64,000 bases of DNA from Zygnema cylindricum. Lineage: Eukaryota > Streptophyta > Zygnematophyceae > Zygnematales > Zygnemataceae. Below are positions 1 through 11,002 of this stretch, in pieces. The first letter of the stretch is position 1; every line of letters begins with the position of its first letter. The translations under genes were made by a program, and so were the position numbers. The DNA lies in assembly GCA_037447655.1 (NCBI GenBank), contig JBBHKE010003112.1, positions 1-64,000 of the forward strand, read 5' to 3'. The notes under the pieces are model-generated. The model saw only the letters and a program-made list of their open reading frames with translations. It ran no database searches and was not told the origin of the DNA.

Positions 1-359
1 ATGTGAACATGTCATCTGTTCACATTATCACACACAAAAACCAGCATCTGAATACATACGAACGCCTATGTAGCAAACTCCACTCCACGTTTATTCTAAG
101 CGCAGTTCTATATGCGACCGACATATATTCATCACACTTTCCGTACGGTTTCCGATAATGAAGTACAGTGATGCACGTACAACCACCCACTGTACACCAT
201 TATTCATGAAATATGTACGGTGACACCATTGATGCTAATTCACAAGAACCGTAATTAGCGCCACGGAAAAAATAGAATCAGTCATTGTATTTCGGGTATC
301 AATGTCAAAATTTTGGGGCGTCGATATAGAGTACATAAGTCTAATAACGATTCACAGTG
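1..359. mobile_element. Stowaway-like (S family) element, right part
   Basis: The segment ends in a terminal repeat that reads inward as CACTGTGAATCGTTATTAG and is followed by TA at 360-361. The body (an ACTCTAAGCGCAG-like block, a tract near 'gtaattagcgcc') resembles the complete S copies at 2107-2640 and 2676-3235. The left end was not found and may lie outside the window. No coding capacity. Confidence 0.5.
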
Positions 360-1060
360 TAGTTTCAGTTTTTCAAGATTTCGAAAAAAAAAATTACTCA
401 AATTGATCCATAACGCTGATTTGGGTACAGCGGATCTGCCATAAGGATCTTTACAGTAAAATAGGTGAAGGTACAAAATCTGACAAATCGTACACTGTCG
501 TGTCCTTTTACTCTAATTTATTCATATAATTTGGGTTTTCTCCCGTATAATTAATACGGGATCAATATCTCTACACTAAAATAGGTACAATATCATTTTG
601 CCTTTTATTCTAAGCGCAGTTTTACGTTTGATCGCGATTAATTTAATCCATAATCCGTACTTTTCTACTTAACAAAGTACCAGTTTGTACGGAATGACAC
701 GTCCGTACACCACGCTATTCAATTAAATCATAAATTATAATTATTAACGCTAATTCACCATAACCTTAATTAACGTAGAAAAACAATTAGTTTTATTAAT
801 TCCATTTCGTGTTTTGGAGTCAAAAGTTGGGGGTGCCAATATAGTGTTCATAACGCTAATAACGATGTACAATACTCTATCGTTCTAGCGTTTTTATGAG
901 CCCGTATTCTATGCACTATACTACAGTATTGTACTGTAGTGAAAATGTAGAATACTGTGCTGACGTGAAAGATATCGATATTCTACGATACAATGCAAGC
1001 CCAATAAATTAGCGCTAGCATTTTATATGAATCGTGCAACTCTTGTCTACAATACAGTAA
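360..1060. other. Gene-free AT-rich DNA with S-family fragments
   Basis: No plausible exon. About 484-875 repeats the layout of the S elements: a 'ttattctaagcgcagtttta' block, a 'cgtccgtacaccac' block, then a degenerate right terminus 'cgctaataacgatgta'. It looks like a decayed copy. The remainder shows nothing recognisable. Confidence 0.4.
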
Positions 1061-1230
1061 GGGTGGCGTTCCATCAGACGAAAAGTGAGGTTGTTTACAA
1101 AAATCCGGACCTCTCCGAACTACGTCGTACCTCTTATTTTGTTTTAATCTTGCCAATATTCTCCAAAGGTCTAGGAGGTAACAATGACCGTTAGATGTTT
1201 TTTCGCGAAGCATTCGTTTCAAAAAATTTT

Positions 1231-1271
1231 GTAAATGGTGATGTACCTCGAGGAGGTACATCACCATTTAC
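1231..1271. repeat. Perfect 19-bp hairpin with 3-nt loop inside H1
   Basis: Arm 1231-1249 (GTAAATGGTGATGTACCTC) is exactly complementary to 1253-1271, with loop GAG. It starts 170 bp from the left terminus of H1. Confidence 0.95.
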
Positions 1272-1584
1272 ATAAATATTTGAGCGGCGACACGTTGGAT
1301 ATGAACATACGTGTCAAGATGGCAACTAAAGGAAATCAAAAAAAATCGCACATGATATATACATTCAAAAATCCAACTAAAATCACAAAAGTAATCTCAT
1401 AACGAGCTTTCCTCGCGCTATTTTTGTTACCATCCATTCGTCACACTACTTGTGGCAGCGCTCATTTGTCGCGCGAAAAAATAGAAACCCTATTAAATTG
1501 AGCTAGCATCTGACAAGCCGTCTGCAAAGAGTACAAAATTTGTGTGGTACGATGACCTGGTCCGCACATTCATGTTATACAAAT

Positions 1585-1890
1585 CATTGTTCAAAAGTAG
1601 GCGTTTTTATGGTAGGCCTTTGGTAGGCGCCTTTATCGTAAGTTGTGTTATGGGCTTTTCATGTGATCTTCTTAGATTGTTACTTTGATCAGCGACCGTC
1701 CGATCGTCCGAATCTGACGGTGTAAATAATTTTTTTTGGTCCGAATGTTTTAATTGGTCCAATTTTTGGTCCGAATGTTTTAATTGGTCCGAATAGGTAG
1801 GAATACAATATGGGTCTTAGGGCCATATTGTATGTTATGCATACAATACGCATATTGTATAAACCCGCTTTCACCTAGTTTTGAACTATG
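1585..1890. mobile_element. hAT-like MITE T1, nested in H1
   Basis: 306-bp element with inverted ends CATTGTTCAAAAGTAGGCG and CATAGTTCAAAACTAGGTG (read inward). Flanks are ATACAAAT (1577-1584) and ATGCAAAT (1891-1898), an 8-bp target duplication with one mismatch, as expected for hAT. Internal blocks (GTAGGCCTTTGGTAGGCGC; ATACAATATGGGTCTTA) recur in the larger copy at 16488-17771. No coding capacity. Confidence 0.75.
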
Positions 1891-2106
1891 ATGCAAATGA
1901 AGATTTCGAGTTGAAGTTGGTCGGTGAAAAACTATTTGACGATTTTCAATATAGAATCTTATCTTACGTGGTACCACTCAATCTTGAGCACGTAGATTAC
2001 AGACCCTGCGCGAAAGAACATCGTCCAAAATGCGGCATCTTGTAATGTTGGCCGTACAATTAGAGAAAATAATGATGGAACGCCACCCTAAGTCAGTAAT
2101 ACACTA

Positions 2107-2640
2107 CACCGCGCATCGTTATTAGTGTCAAAGTTTAAATAATGTGGAAGTAAATATACCGTCATTGACGCTAATTATTATTTATTTTTTTTTTAAAAGG
2201 TGTATTCTAATTTCGGCGTTTATGCTAATTTGGGAACAACAAAAATGTAATATTCGTTGTACGATTATATACATTAATATATGTATCCGTACAAAATATT
2301 AAAAATCGTACGCCGTCGTGAAATTTAAATATCCGTACATGTAAGACTAATTTACGTGTCAAAACAATCCCGTTTTTTTAGCGCACGATCCTATGCGTGC
2401 GCGTCTGATTTAACTCATTTTTTGTAAAATTTCACTTGAAAAGGTTCTTTTATGTACGGTCTGACGTCGACTGTACACCACACTATTTAGATATTATTGT
2501 AATTCGTCCTTTACGCTATTTTTTACGGTACCTTAATTAGCGTCAAGGAAAAATTAAAATCATGTATCCTATTTGAGGAAAAAAATCAAAATTTTAAGAA
2601 CCGAAATTAGTGTCGTTGACACTAATAACGATGCGGGGTG
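2107..2640. mobile_element. Stowaway-like S element, complete
   Basis: 534 bp bounded by TA on both sides. The termini are 25-bp inverted repeats with one mismatch, starting CACCGCGCATCGTTATTAG on the left and CACCCCGCATCGTTATTAG on the right. The TA target site and short non-coding body fit a Tc1/mariner-derived MITE. Confidence 0.8.
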
Positions 2641-2675
2641 TATCCATAGGGCGATACGTAGTTTTTTGTATGGTA

Positions 2676-3235
2676 CACCGCCATTCGCTATCAGTGTAGA
2701 AGTTTCTTTAGCGTATATGAATAATTACCGTGGTTTACGCTAATTAATAATTTGAAAATTTTGAAAATAAACATACATTCTAAATGTTTAATAATTATAA
2801 TTTGGGTCTTTGAAAAAAGTAAATGTCGGTCGCAATTATGCTTACACTAATATAGGTATTTGTGCAAAATATGACAAATCGTACACAAATAGTACGTTCA
2901 CACAATCGAAACGTGGTTGTTGGACGGATATATGCGAACGTGATATTTGACAACCCGATTTCATCCCTTTTTTAGACCGCTCATTCTCATGCGTCCGCGG
3001 CTACTAAACATAATGAATTGTACCTTTTCACTTAAAAAGGTATGTTTTGGTACGGTCTAACTCTGACCGTACACCACACAATTTAAAAGATGACGTACTT
3101 CCGTTTTGTACGGTACTTGGAAAATAACCCTAAATGGCGTACATAAAAAAATAGAATAAGCTACGATATTGAAGAATAAAATAAAAAAAAGCGGGACGGA
3201 ATTAGCGTACACTACGCTTATAGCGATTGGCGGTG
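2676..3235 (+). mobile_element. Stowaway-like S element, complete 560-bp copy
   Basis: Flanked by TA (2674-2675, 3236-3237). Inverted ends are CACCGCCATTCGCTATCAG and CACCGCCAATCGCTATAAG. It is the best full copy of the subfamily also seen at 47765-48180, 48194-48410 and, reversed, 16940-17213. Shared blocks include 'ttctcatgcgtccgcgg' and 'aaaaagcgggacggaatta'. It lies 36 bp from the preceding S element. Confidence 0.85.
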
Positions 3236-3391
3236 TACAGCCTGCCGCCCAACGCACTCTACGCTCGTGTTTTAATTCCCTTGTTTTAACTCCCGTTTTA
3301 GCTGAAGTTAAAACAAGGGAATTGACCTAGCCATCCCCCAACTGCCCGCCTGTCCACCCGCCCGCCCGCCCTCTCGCCCGCCCTCCTGCCA

Positions 3392-3545
3392 TCCCTCCCT
3401 CCCTCCCTCCCTCCCTCCCTCCCTCCCTCTTTCCCTCCCTCCCTCCCTCCCTCCCTCCCTCCCTCCCTCCCTCCCTCCCTCCCTCCCTCCCTCCCTCCCT
3501 CCCTCCCTCCCTCCCTCCCTCCCTCCCTCCCTCCCTCCCTCCCTC
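3392..3545. repeat. (CCCT)n tetranucleotide array
   Basis: About 38 units of CCCT with one or two interruptions. On the minus strand this is GGGA repeated, capable of G-quadruplex or triplex structure. Long open frames over it (Gly-Arg-Glu repeats) are artefacts of the repeat. Confidence 0.95.
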
Positions 3546-3589
3546 GGTCGCAAACGGTCAACCGAAACCGTGACGACCGTTAACCGACC

Positions 3590-3670
3590 GACCGCGCGGG
3601 ATCCGGAACGGATTCGGTTGCCAAATTTTGGGGGTCGGGCGGTTACGGTCGGTTGGCTCACCAGGAAAAA
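3590..3670. repeat. GC-rich dispersed repeat carrying GGATCCGGAACGGATT
   Basis: The 16-mer at 3599-3614 recurs at 4941-4956, and reversed at 12058-12073. In the first two places it is followed by an almost identical CAAATTTTGGGGG block. The surrounding sequence is rich in CGGTCGG/ACGGTCGG. Nature unknown. Confidence 0.6.
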
Positions 3671-3793
3671 AAAAACGGTCAGTTACGGTCGGTCAAACAA
3701 AAAACCAAAAAAAATGAAAATTTTGTACTTTTTTTTTCCAAATTATTGTTCTTTGTACTTTTGGTATCGTGGAAGTACGTGGCATCATGATTA

Positions 3794-4050
3794 GCGTCGC
3801 AAATCTGACACGGTACTGTAGTAAGCTATTTATTTCGCAAATTAAAGGGAACGCGACAAAGCGTCGCAAATCTGACACGATAGTACACTATTCATTTCGA
3901 AAATCTTAGGGAAAGCGACAAAGCGTCTCAAATCTGACACGGTGACACAATATTCATTTCGCAAATCTTAGGCAACGCGACAAAGCGTCGCAAATCTGAC
4001 ACAGTAGTACACTATTCATTTCGCAAATCTTAAGGAACGCGACAAATCGT
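3794..4050. repeat. Four-copy tandem array, unit about 62 bp
   Basis: Units begin at 3794, 3861, 3923 and 3985 with GCGTCGCAAATCTGACAC (the third has GCGTCTC), and end in AACGCGACAAA. Spacing is 67, 62 and 62 bp. The unit contains ATTCATTTCGCAAATCTTA. No coding potential. Confidence 0.9.
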
Positions 4051-4900
4051 AATTATTGGCTTATTCCGTCGTACATTGATTAATTTTGTACTTTTTCGGT
4101 TACGGGCGGGCACGGTTAGTCGCGAAAAATCAAGATTCGGTTTTTTTTTTTTTTCGTAAACGACGGTCGGTTAACGGTTAACAATTTTGGAGCGTGACAA
4201 AACTCGGTCGGGCGTCGGTTACTCAGATTTTGAAAAAAAAAAAACGGTCGGTTTTGGGTATGATTTATTTTTACTTTTGCGACCTCTGCCTCCCTCCCTC
4301 CCTGCCGTTAGTGTGCATTGTGAGAATCGGCGTATCAACAGTGTTCATGATTCAACTTGTATCGGTCTGGTTTTGTTCGCTTCATTCGTTACACCTTGAA
4401 ACGCTTATAGTGCTGATAACGCTGTAATACCGCCCCTAAATTTTGACCCTCGAACTTAAAGTATAATTAATTATACCAATTTTCCCTTTAAGTTAATATA
4501 GGTATGGTTTACAGTCAATTACACTAATTTATAAAGTTTTAAAATAGTGTAGTGTACGAAATGTGTCAATCAAAACTAAAAGTGTTTGCAATTTCGTACT
4601 AAAGTACAAAAAAGTGTCAAAGAACGTTGTCGACACAAGTGATTGGCGTCAAAAAGTGAAAGCAACCTTGCATTTGATTCATAGTAATAAAGACGGAAAA
4701 AGTAGCGCGAACCTGTTCTCACATGTCCTAACGTCAACTATTTGAACACAGGCTATGCGGCTACAGTACTTCATCAATTATGCATCTGAATCAATGATAT
4801 GTGTGTTAATTAGAGTAAAAATTTTGTTGCCTCTAGGTCATGAAACCCAATTTAGCGATAATTTTTTACAGTAATAATTTTTGAACACTATAAGCGATTC
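4051..4900. other. Gene-free stretch
   Basis: AT-rich with CGGTTAACGGTTAAC-type pieces near 4170 and a short CCCT tract near 4290. I see no exon, RNA gene or complete element. Confidence 0.4.
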
Positions 4901-4999
4901 ATGGAAGAGCTCACAATGGGGTATCCGAATCAGCAGCGTCGGATCCGGAACGGATTCACTGGGCAAATTTTGGGGGCCGGCTGGATTCAGCCGGGTGCC

Positions 5000-5263
5000 A
5001 AGGAGGCTGTCTGGCTCCGGTCCCTTCTCGCCAATCTCGGTTTTCCTCCTTCCAATCCCACTCCTATCTTCTTCTACTCTAAATGGGCCCTCGCCTTGAT
5101 CAAGAATCCGATCCACCATGAACGCACCAAGCATATCAACATCCAGTATCATTATTTTCGGGAGCGCGTGGAGGATGAAACCCTTCATTTTCTCTATGTG
5201 AAATCTACGGATCAAGTGGCCGATTTACTCACTGAGGCCCTTCATCAACCACATTTTGAATAG
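5000..5263 (+). pseudogene. Ty1/copia RNase H relic
   Basis: Translation gives the C-terminal end of a copia polyprotein: KEAVWLRSLLANLGF, then a degenerate CDNQ-type region, then HERTKHINIQYHYFRERV and ADLLTEALHQPHFE before a stop at 5261-5263. In intact copia RNase H these correspond to the KEAxWLxxLL helix and the RTKHIDIxYHFIRE motif. Everything upstream (protease, integrase, RT) is missing; the relic abuts the GC-rich repeat at 4941. It is unrelated in detail to the copia element at 57 kb. Confidence 0.85.
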
Positions 5264-5600
5264 CATCGTTTCTCCTCAAGCCTTCGTCCTCCTCTTTCCT
5301 CATAGTTTCCAGATTTCCCTTTCTTTTCATCTAACTAATTCTTTGTAGTTTTAGCTTCTAGAGGGGTATTAAGGGTAAGTTAGCGTTATGTTTTTCTCTC
5401 CTGAGTCCATATGTCCACCTTAGCCTCTTTTGCCCTACATCTACTTGTCCTAGTTGAGTGTGGTCGCCAAAGTGTTTGTTCGGTTTTACGCTCTTTCATT
5501 TCTTCCGTAGGTCAACTTCAATAAATAGATTTGGCCTTCATTTAGACGTCCAAATCTCGCTCTATGAAATGTTTTACATCACTATCCACAAAAATTAGCG
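5264..5600 (+). other. Possible 3' remnant of the copia relic (polypurine tract and LTR piece)
   Basis: A purine-rich run 'agaggggtattaaggg' near 5349-5365 sits where a polypurine tract would be expected downstream of the RNase H relic. The following 200-250 bp could be LTR, but no second copy exists in the window to prove it. Confidence 0.3.
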
Positions 5601-6585
5601 CCTTGATACGTTGTATAAAAAGCTCTCTTCTCTTAATGAAATTATCTCTCGATCACAAAAATTCCCAAATGCTTTGATTCATTTTTGTCTTTTGTCATGG
5701 CTTCCAACAATCCACCTCTCACATACCTCTCTCTCTCACCCCCTCCCGCTCTCTCCCCTCTCGCAAATACCAGACACAATTCACTTGTCTTCTTCTTTCG
5801 TACATTTATTGATCCATTGTTTCCTCTTGAACAACATTCCCAAAAGTGGGTTAGTGTCTAGCTCTGATTAAATAATTAGCTTAGATTTGGCCCGAGGGAC
5901 AAGAACATTTGAAATAATGACAACAACTATAGATAATTCTACAATAATATCCTGTGGGAATTAAAAACCTCAAAGCTAAAAGATTTGGAGTAGAATTCAG
6001 CTCTCATGTATGGCAGCATTTGTCATACGATTTAAAGTTTGCTTTAACTTTCTCAATTATCGATTAACAGAAAAATCTCAGATGGTTACTTGATGCGGAT
6101 TATGTGAAGCCATGTACACATCCACAAAGGCACATCACCAAATGAAAATGCACCAGAGAATCTGCCGACATCGCGTGCCCATTACACAACTTCCCAATGC
6201 TTTCTCCAATAATAAAAAGCTGTCAATGAATATGGAAATTGACAGAAAATGGATTCATAACTCCTGTTATTCCAGTACAACGGAATTCACTGCGGTCCCT
6301 TCCTACAACTACATAACCCTGTCTCGCTAATTTGTCTTTACAAGTCTAGCCAGCATCAAAATAAAAATTGAAACTAATCCAAACATTTTTCCACTAAAAT
6401 TACAGGTGGCTATTTATTTCCAAACAATAAATCAGACTTATAATGTACAAATAACCGTCGCTAAAAGGCTGTGGTCATGAAGTCTAGCAGATAGATATGG
6501 TCCAGGTGCCATAATCGGAAAGAGCGAAAACCAAAACCTGGAAAAACTGTAATTGACAGTTTGGGTACCTAGCAACAAGTTTCTT
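5601..6585. other. Intergenic; downstream flank of the root-cap-family gene
   Basis: A CT-rich tract lies near 5715-5765; otherwise it is AT-rich without recognisable features. The last part is presumably the 3' UTR and terminator region of the minus-strand gene ending at 6586. No clear polyadenylation signal could be singled out. Confidence 0.35.
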
Positions 6586-8428
6586 CTACTGCAGAGCGAC
6601 AGAACTCAGACTCGATTCCGATCCCTGGAAAGCCGAAAACTTGCAGTCGGGTTTCATGACGTCCGAAACCTCATAGTCGGAGGGGAGACCGTCCAGGAAA
6701 CCCTTTCCACTCTCCCCATCTCCTGAAATGGGGTGTTGAAGGGCGGCCACCAACTTCCCAAATTCAGCCGCTCTCACCTCGCGGCCCTCACGGTATGTTT
6801 GACCCAAGACTCCATGGATGGAGGGGGTAGTCTGGACACAGGAGATCATCGGAAGAAAATTCGAACAAAAGGTCAGAGAGCACTCAAAGAAATGAACAAT
6901 GAAAAAATAAAAAAAAAGATATAAGAAGGTAAGGTAATTGTGAGACGCCTCACCTTGACGGAGTTGAAGCCCAAGCTGATGTGGGTCTCCGCATCTTCCG
7001 GTCTCTGCAACAGAGGATTCGCCACTCGGAGACTCACTTCCATGTCCAAGAGGTCCCCGATGACGACATTGTACACATCCACGTCATAGATGCCCTGCTT
7101 CTCCACAGCCTCCATCTTAAATACGAGACCTCCTCCGAGAACATCCTCATCACCGACCATCATTCGAGGAAGAGTCTTCCCATCGAAAACCGCCATGGCC
7201 AGGTATCCGTCTCCACGTGTCGTCTCCTTCCCACTCCGGGCCACGAGTCTTAAACTGTGACTCTTCCCCTCGGCATTCCACATGAGACCTACCTCACGAA
7301 TCCATGTCCTGACAGCCTTCCCGTCCTTCAATAAAGTTGCACTTTCCGTACGGTTGTCGAGGTATCCGGTCATCTTCATGTTGATGTGCAGATTGTTGTC
7401 AGAGAGGAGACAGAAGCTCTTGTCGGGAGCCCCACTGAAGTCATACTGGGTTCCGTGAGCTCCGACCAGATGAGGATCGTTCTTGATTACCGGAATCTTG
7501 CATTTTCCTCCCACACGGGTTTTCACGAGCACGTCATCCGTGCACTCCGGGCCCTTCCCCCCGAGGTAGATAAAGCACACACCACCATAAGCACCCCTGC
7601 AGTAAATAACCCACGGAGATTACCAGGTAAGACTTCCAACAGTATATCAGCAGTATACCTTTTCCGGCGTCTCACAGAGAGGAATCACATGCCCGACAAG
7701 GGTCGACGGCGGTAAGATAGCCATGGCTGCAAATGGGATGAGAGGGAAGGAGGTTTGCGGTTCACTTACAAGTTGAGAAACTGCCAGTAGGTGCAAACTC
7801 CATTCTTCTTATGCTTTTTGCACTTCCGGCAGCAGGAAGTCGCATTTTTCCTTTTTGAAGCGAAAATTTTGGCGTTGACTTCCGTGTCATCCGGAAGCTC
7901 TCCCGCCAAGTAAAAAGCTGAAGTGCCATAACCGACAAGAAGGGGGCAGTTGCTCGGAATCTGGCACAACAGGACAAAAAAGAAGATCATTCTACAGTCC
8001 ATTCCGCATGCCTTCGGAAAAAATAAGAAAGATGGCAAAAATTGGAAAATTGCGCCTTCAGACCAAACATGTTTCCCGTTTGCCCACTTCCTCACCTTGG
8101 ACTTCCCCTTCTTGCCTTCTCTCTCTCACTGTTCCTCTCTCTGTCATTCCCTTTTTGTCCCTTTCACTCGTCCCACTTTGTAGCTTTCTCACTCTGCGCC
8201 CCTCTCTTTGTTTCTCTCTCCATCACTCTCTCTTTCTCTCTGTTTTTCTGTCCCTCTCTGTCTCACCTTGAACTTCCCCTTCATGCCTTTGTTGACGCAG
8301 CTTCCTGAATTGCAGCTGCTGTTGAAGCGATAGTCAGGACACACGGCCGCGGCTGCCAGCGTGGAGAAAAGGACAAATGCGAGAACGACAATAAGAGCAC
8401 TCTTGCTGAGTCCGTATCTGGAAGCCAT
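6586..8428 (-). CDS. Root cap / LEA-related secreted protein
   Basis: Four exons in transcript order: 8428-8267, 7960-7770, 7596-6954, 6831-6586; all junctions are GT-AG and frame-consistent, giving 413 aa. Residues 1 to about 28 (MASRYGLSKSALIVVLAFVL, then FSTLAAAA) form a signal peptide, followed by a Cys-rich segment (CPDYRFNSSCNSGSC; TSCCRKCKKHKKNGVC). The body shows plant root-cap domain hallmarks: DPHLVGAHGTQYDFSGAPDK, SFCLLSDNNLHINMKMTGYL, AVRTWIREVGLMW, VANPLLQRPEDAETHISLGF, HGVLGQTYREGRE and a C-terminal DVMKPDCKFSAF. Such proteins are secreted; the biochemical role is unknown, and family members are linked to root cap cells and late embryogenesis. The start is the first Met giving a clean signal peptide; an upstream in-frame Met would add leader without a signal. 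Intron 1 contains a near-copy of the exon 1 donor (8093-8117). Identification as this family is firm; function is not. Confidence 0.9.
8095..8262. repeat. CT-rich low-complexity tract in intron 1 of the root-cap-family gene
   Basis: Plus strand is rich in CTCTCT/TCCCTCT. At 8093-8117 it begins with a near-duplicate of the sequence at 8264-8287, which is the 3' end and donor site of exon 1. Confidence 0.7.
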
Positions 8429-9254
8429 GGCTGCTATTTCCTTTAGCAGTAAATGAGCGACCAGGTTCAACGTTTCGAGGCGTAAATGAAGGGAAAGAGT
8501 GTTCAATTTCCTAGAAAAGCTGTCCGTAAAAGAAAAAGAAGAGAAAGGGATGAAAGCAGGAGGATTGGTGAAAGGTTTTCAGAAGCTGCACAACTTTCTC
8601 GGTGATCTCCTTTTTATTATTAGTTGTAGATTTCCCTTGGCGGGGAATGTTTTTCAGCTGAGTTTCGCAGCCATCTTGGCGACACCTGGCGGAGAGCGAT
8701 TCAGCAGAGCTCAGGAGATGCCCCGGCTGTCACAAACACTATTTTTTCTCCAGCGTATCGGAGGCGACTCTGTTGAGCCGTACGTCGGTGGCAGACGGCA
8801 CCGACAAGTACGGTACTCACCGTGGCTACGACGGTACGCCTAAACAAGTTCTGGGCTTTTCAGAACTATGTTACAAAATATTTCCTTTTTACAGCACAGT
8901 TCGGGATGAATTTTCAGCCCGAACTTGAAGTACTATTGTTCAGTACGAGTTGAGGACAAAAGTACAAGTGTACCAAAATGGTCGTGGCCGACTTATATTT
9001 GGTAAAACGGCCGAATGGAACATAGGCCTAAGAAGGCTTTTTGATAAGTTCACGTATTGCAGATTTTAGTTACGTACAGTACTGAAGTTCTTGACCGTTT
9101 CGAGAAAATATGTGATGGTTGATGCTATCATGCTATGCCTACAACGACAGAAAAAAGTGGACATCAAAAACTCAATTCGTATGTAAACGTCAAATCCGTA
9201 CCAAATGGAAAACTGCTCGAACATAGATCTATAGACGTGATTTCGTCAGGTTTA
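8429..9254. other. Upstream region of the root-cap-family gene
   Basis: 5' flank of the minus-strand gene. I could not pick out a convincing TATA box or other promoter element. An open frame at 8499-8843 has no family resemblance and is not called. Confidence 0.35.
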
Positions 9255-9959
9255 GGGTAAGGTTCCATTAGGGAAAAAGTGTCGTTGTCTACTGAAAGCC
9301 GTACTCTTTCGTACAGCGCCGTACCAGAAAAAATAAAATGTCAGAAAAACAAGCCAACTGAATGAGAGATTTGATTCTCCACGTTTATGGGCGTAAACGT
9401 GGACCGTCGGATGCATAATCGGATTCTCCATCGTCTGACACTTTCAATTCGCAACAAGTGGCCCGGAGTAGGTCAATTCTTAGCGCCTGAACGAATAGCA
9501 CCGTGCCTCGTGGAAAAGTGAACAAATATCCACGACGACCGCGGAACCAGGTGAGTACACGTCGCGTATGACATGTGCCTTTCGCCAGGGAGGATGCGAG
9601 GCCACCGGAAGACGCAAGAAAATCTTTGACGGAGGATATTGTTTCACGCGTCTGTTGCTATCCACTAACCATTCTGACATTTTCGTACGCTTTTACAAAT
9701 CTTAAGTTTCATCCGCTCGTACAGATTATATTCAATTCGTCGTACGAGTCACTTTTTACATTCGCTGGTACGAATAGGTGGTCACAATTTGCTGTCAAAG
9801 ATTCTTTGAAGATTTTCAAAATCGTATTCATCTATTACGTGGACCAATCAATTTTTGCCATGAAAAAACAATGCCGGTTACTGACCCGACACAATGGAAC
9901 GATGGCTTCAGTAGACGATTTTTTGACGTTTACTGAGACCGCCTAATGGAACAACGCTC
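9255..9959. mobile_element. PIF/Harbinger-like non-autonomous element H2
   Basis: 705 bp flanked by TTA on both sides (9252-9254, 9960-9962). Ends read inward GGGTAAGGTTCCATTAGG and GAGCGTTGTTCCATTAGG. The subterminal AAAAAGTG block relates it to H1, H3, H5 and H6. A hairpin sits at 9379-9402. No transposase. Confidence 0.8.
9379..9402. repeat. 9-bp perfect hairpin inside H2
   Basis: CCACGTTTA (9379-9387) pairs with TAAACGTGG (9394-9402) across a 6-nt loop. It begins 124 bp from the left end of H2. Confidence 0.85.
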
Positions 9960-10343
9960 TTAGTGTTAGCTGTCAAATGTCGAATATAGTATAGAATACG
10001 GTGGATAAAAGGGAATTGATCATGACTGTGACTGTTTTGGTTGCGCACAGTCACTTACGTCATTTGTCAAAATACGTACGTTTGAAGTACACAATGGTAC
10101 AAATAAAGTACCGTTGAGTATAAATTTGACGGTCAATCGGTTGGACATCTTTGACTTTCATATTATTGTTTCAACCACTTAAAATTTTGTCGCGCTTGCG
10201 AACGTCGACCGTCATAATAAAATTAGCAATTCACACGGCCGGCGAGCGTTTACGGTAACAAAACTGCGGCGACCACATGTAAATAAAATGGTTGCAGATA
10301 GTAACTTTTTGTCGTTATGTGAGCTCCACGGTGAGAGCACTTA

Positions 10344-10999
10344 GGGTATGAGGTCTCTGTAATAGTACGGACAGCAAAATTTATGTATTACAGAGGCCTC
10401 GGTTACATCGCGTATCGTCTGTGAATAGGTTTTTACATACGTGTTATGATTTGAGTGGCACCACGTAGGTTGACGATCGAATCTCTAAAATCGTCAAAGA
10501 TTTGGAAACCGACCATTTTCGTATGGAAATCCGTACTTGCATTTTACGTACGTGTACTTCACAAGTGTACCGCGTCAATGTACCTCAGAGATCTTCTTCA
10601 CTCTGCTGATTTTCAGGAAAAAACCGTATTTATTTTCGGCAAAGATTTTACGGTCACCTTGTCCGAAGGCACATGACTTTGGGGACGTGTGAAAATTTTC
10701 ATTTTTCATCGACGCACGTGTCTATCGTCCAGGTGTAACGAGTTGACTGGTTCTGTATTGGTGAACCCACCTCCGCGAGGTGGGTTCACCAATACAGAGG
10801 CGGATGGAGCGATTGCTTCGCAGTTGAAGACCAAAATGTAATCGAACGGTCAATGTTTTCTCCCGGATACTTGGAGAATCGTAATCTTAAATTCTGTAAT
10901 GTTGTTTTCAAGAAACTCACGATAATATAGTACGGCATGGTACGGGCAAGTACAAAATTATGTATTAAACCTCACTTTTCGTCTGATGTAACCATACCC
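10344..10999 (-). mobile_element. PIF/Harbinger-like non-autonomous element H3
   Basis: 656 bp with TTA at 10341-10343 and 11000-11002. The right end read inward is GGGTATGGTTACATCAGACG followed by AAAAGTGAGGTT, the family signature. The left end matches only in the first GGGTATG, so terminal identity is partial. Orientation is set by the signature. It contains the longest hairpin in the window. Confidence 0.65.
10753..10797. repeat. Perfect 21-bp hairpin with 3-nt loop inside H3
   Basis: Arms 10753-10773 and 10777-10797 are exactly complementary (core GAACCCACCTC cgc GAGGTGGGTTC). It lies about 200 bp from the signature-bearing right end of H3. Confidence 0.95.
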
Positions 11000-11002
11000 T
11001 TA

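Larger units (their letters stand above)
1061..2088. mobile_element. PIF/Harbinger-like non-autonomous element H1
   Basis: Perfect 16-bp terminal inverted repeats (GGGTGGCGTTCCATCA) are flanked on both sides by TAA (1058-1060 and 2089-2091). This is the 3-bp TTA/TAA target duplication typical of PIF/Harbinger. Just inside the left end is AGACGAAAAGTGAGGTT, shared with elements at 10344-10999, 49954-50717 and 50721-51449. It contains a perfect hairpin (1231-1271) and a nested hAT-like element (1585-1890). No transposase reading frame is visible, so it is non-autonomous. Confidence 0.85.

Noticed and set aside
3298-3661. Minus-strand frames of Gly-Arg-Glu repeats
   Set aside because: Pure translation of the CCCT array.
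3392-4050. CRISPR-like array
   Set aside because: The tandem units have no unique spacers, and the genome is a plant nucleus.
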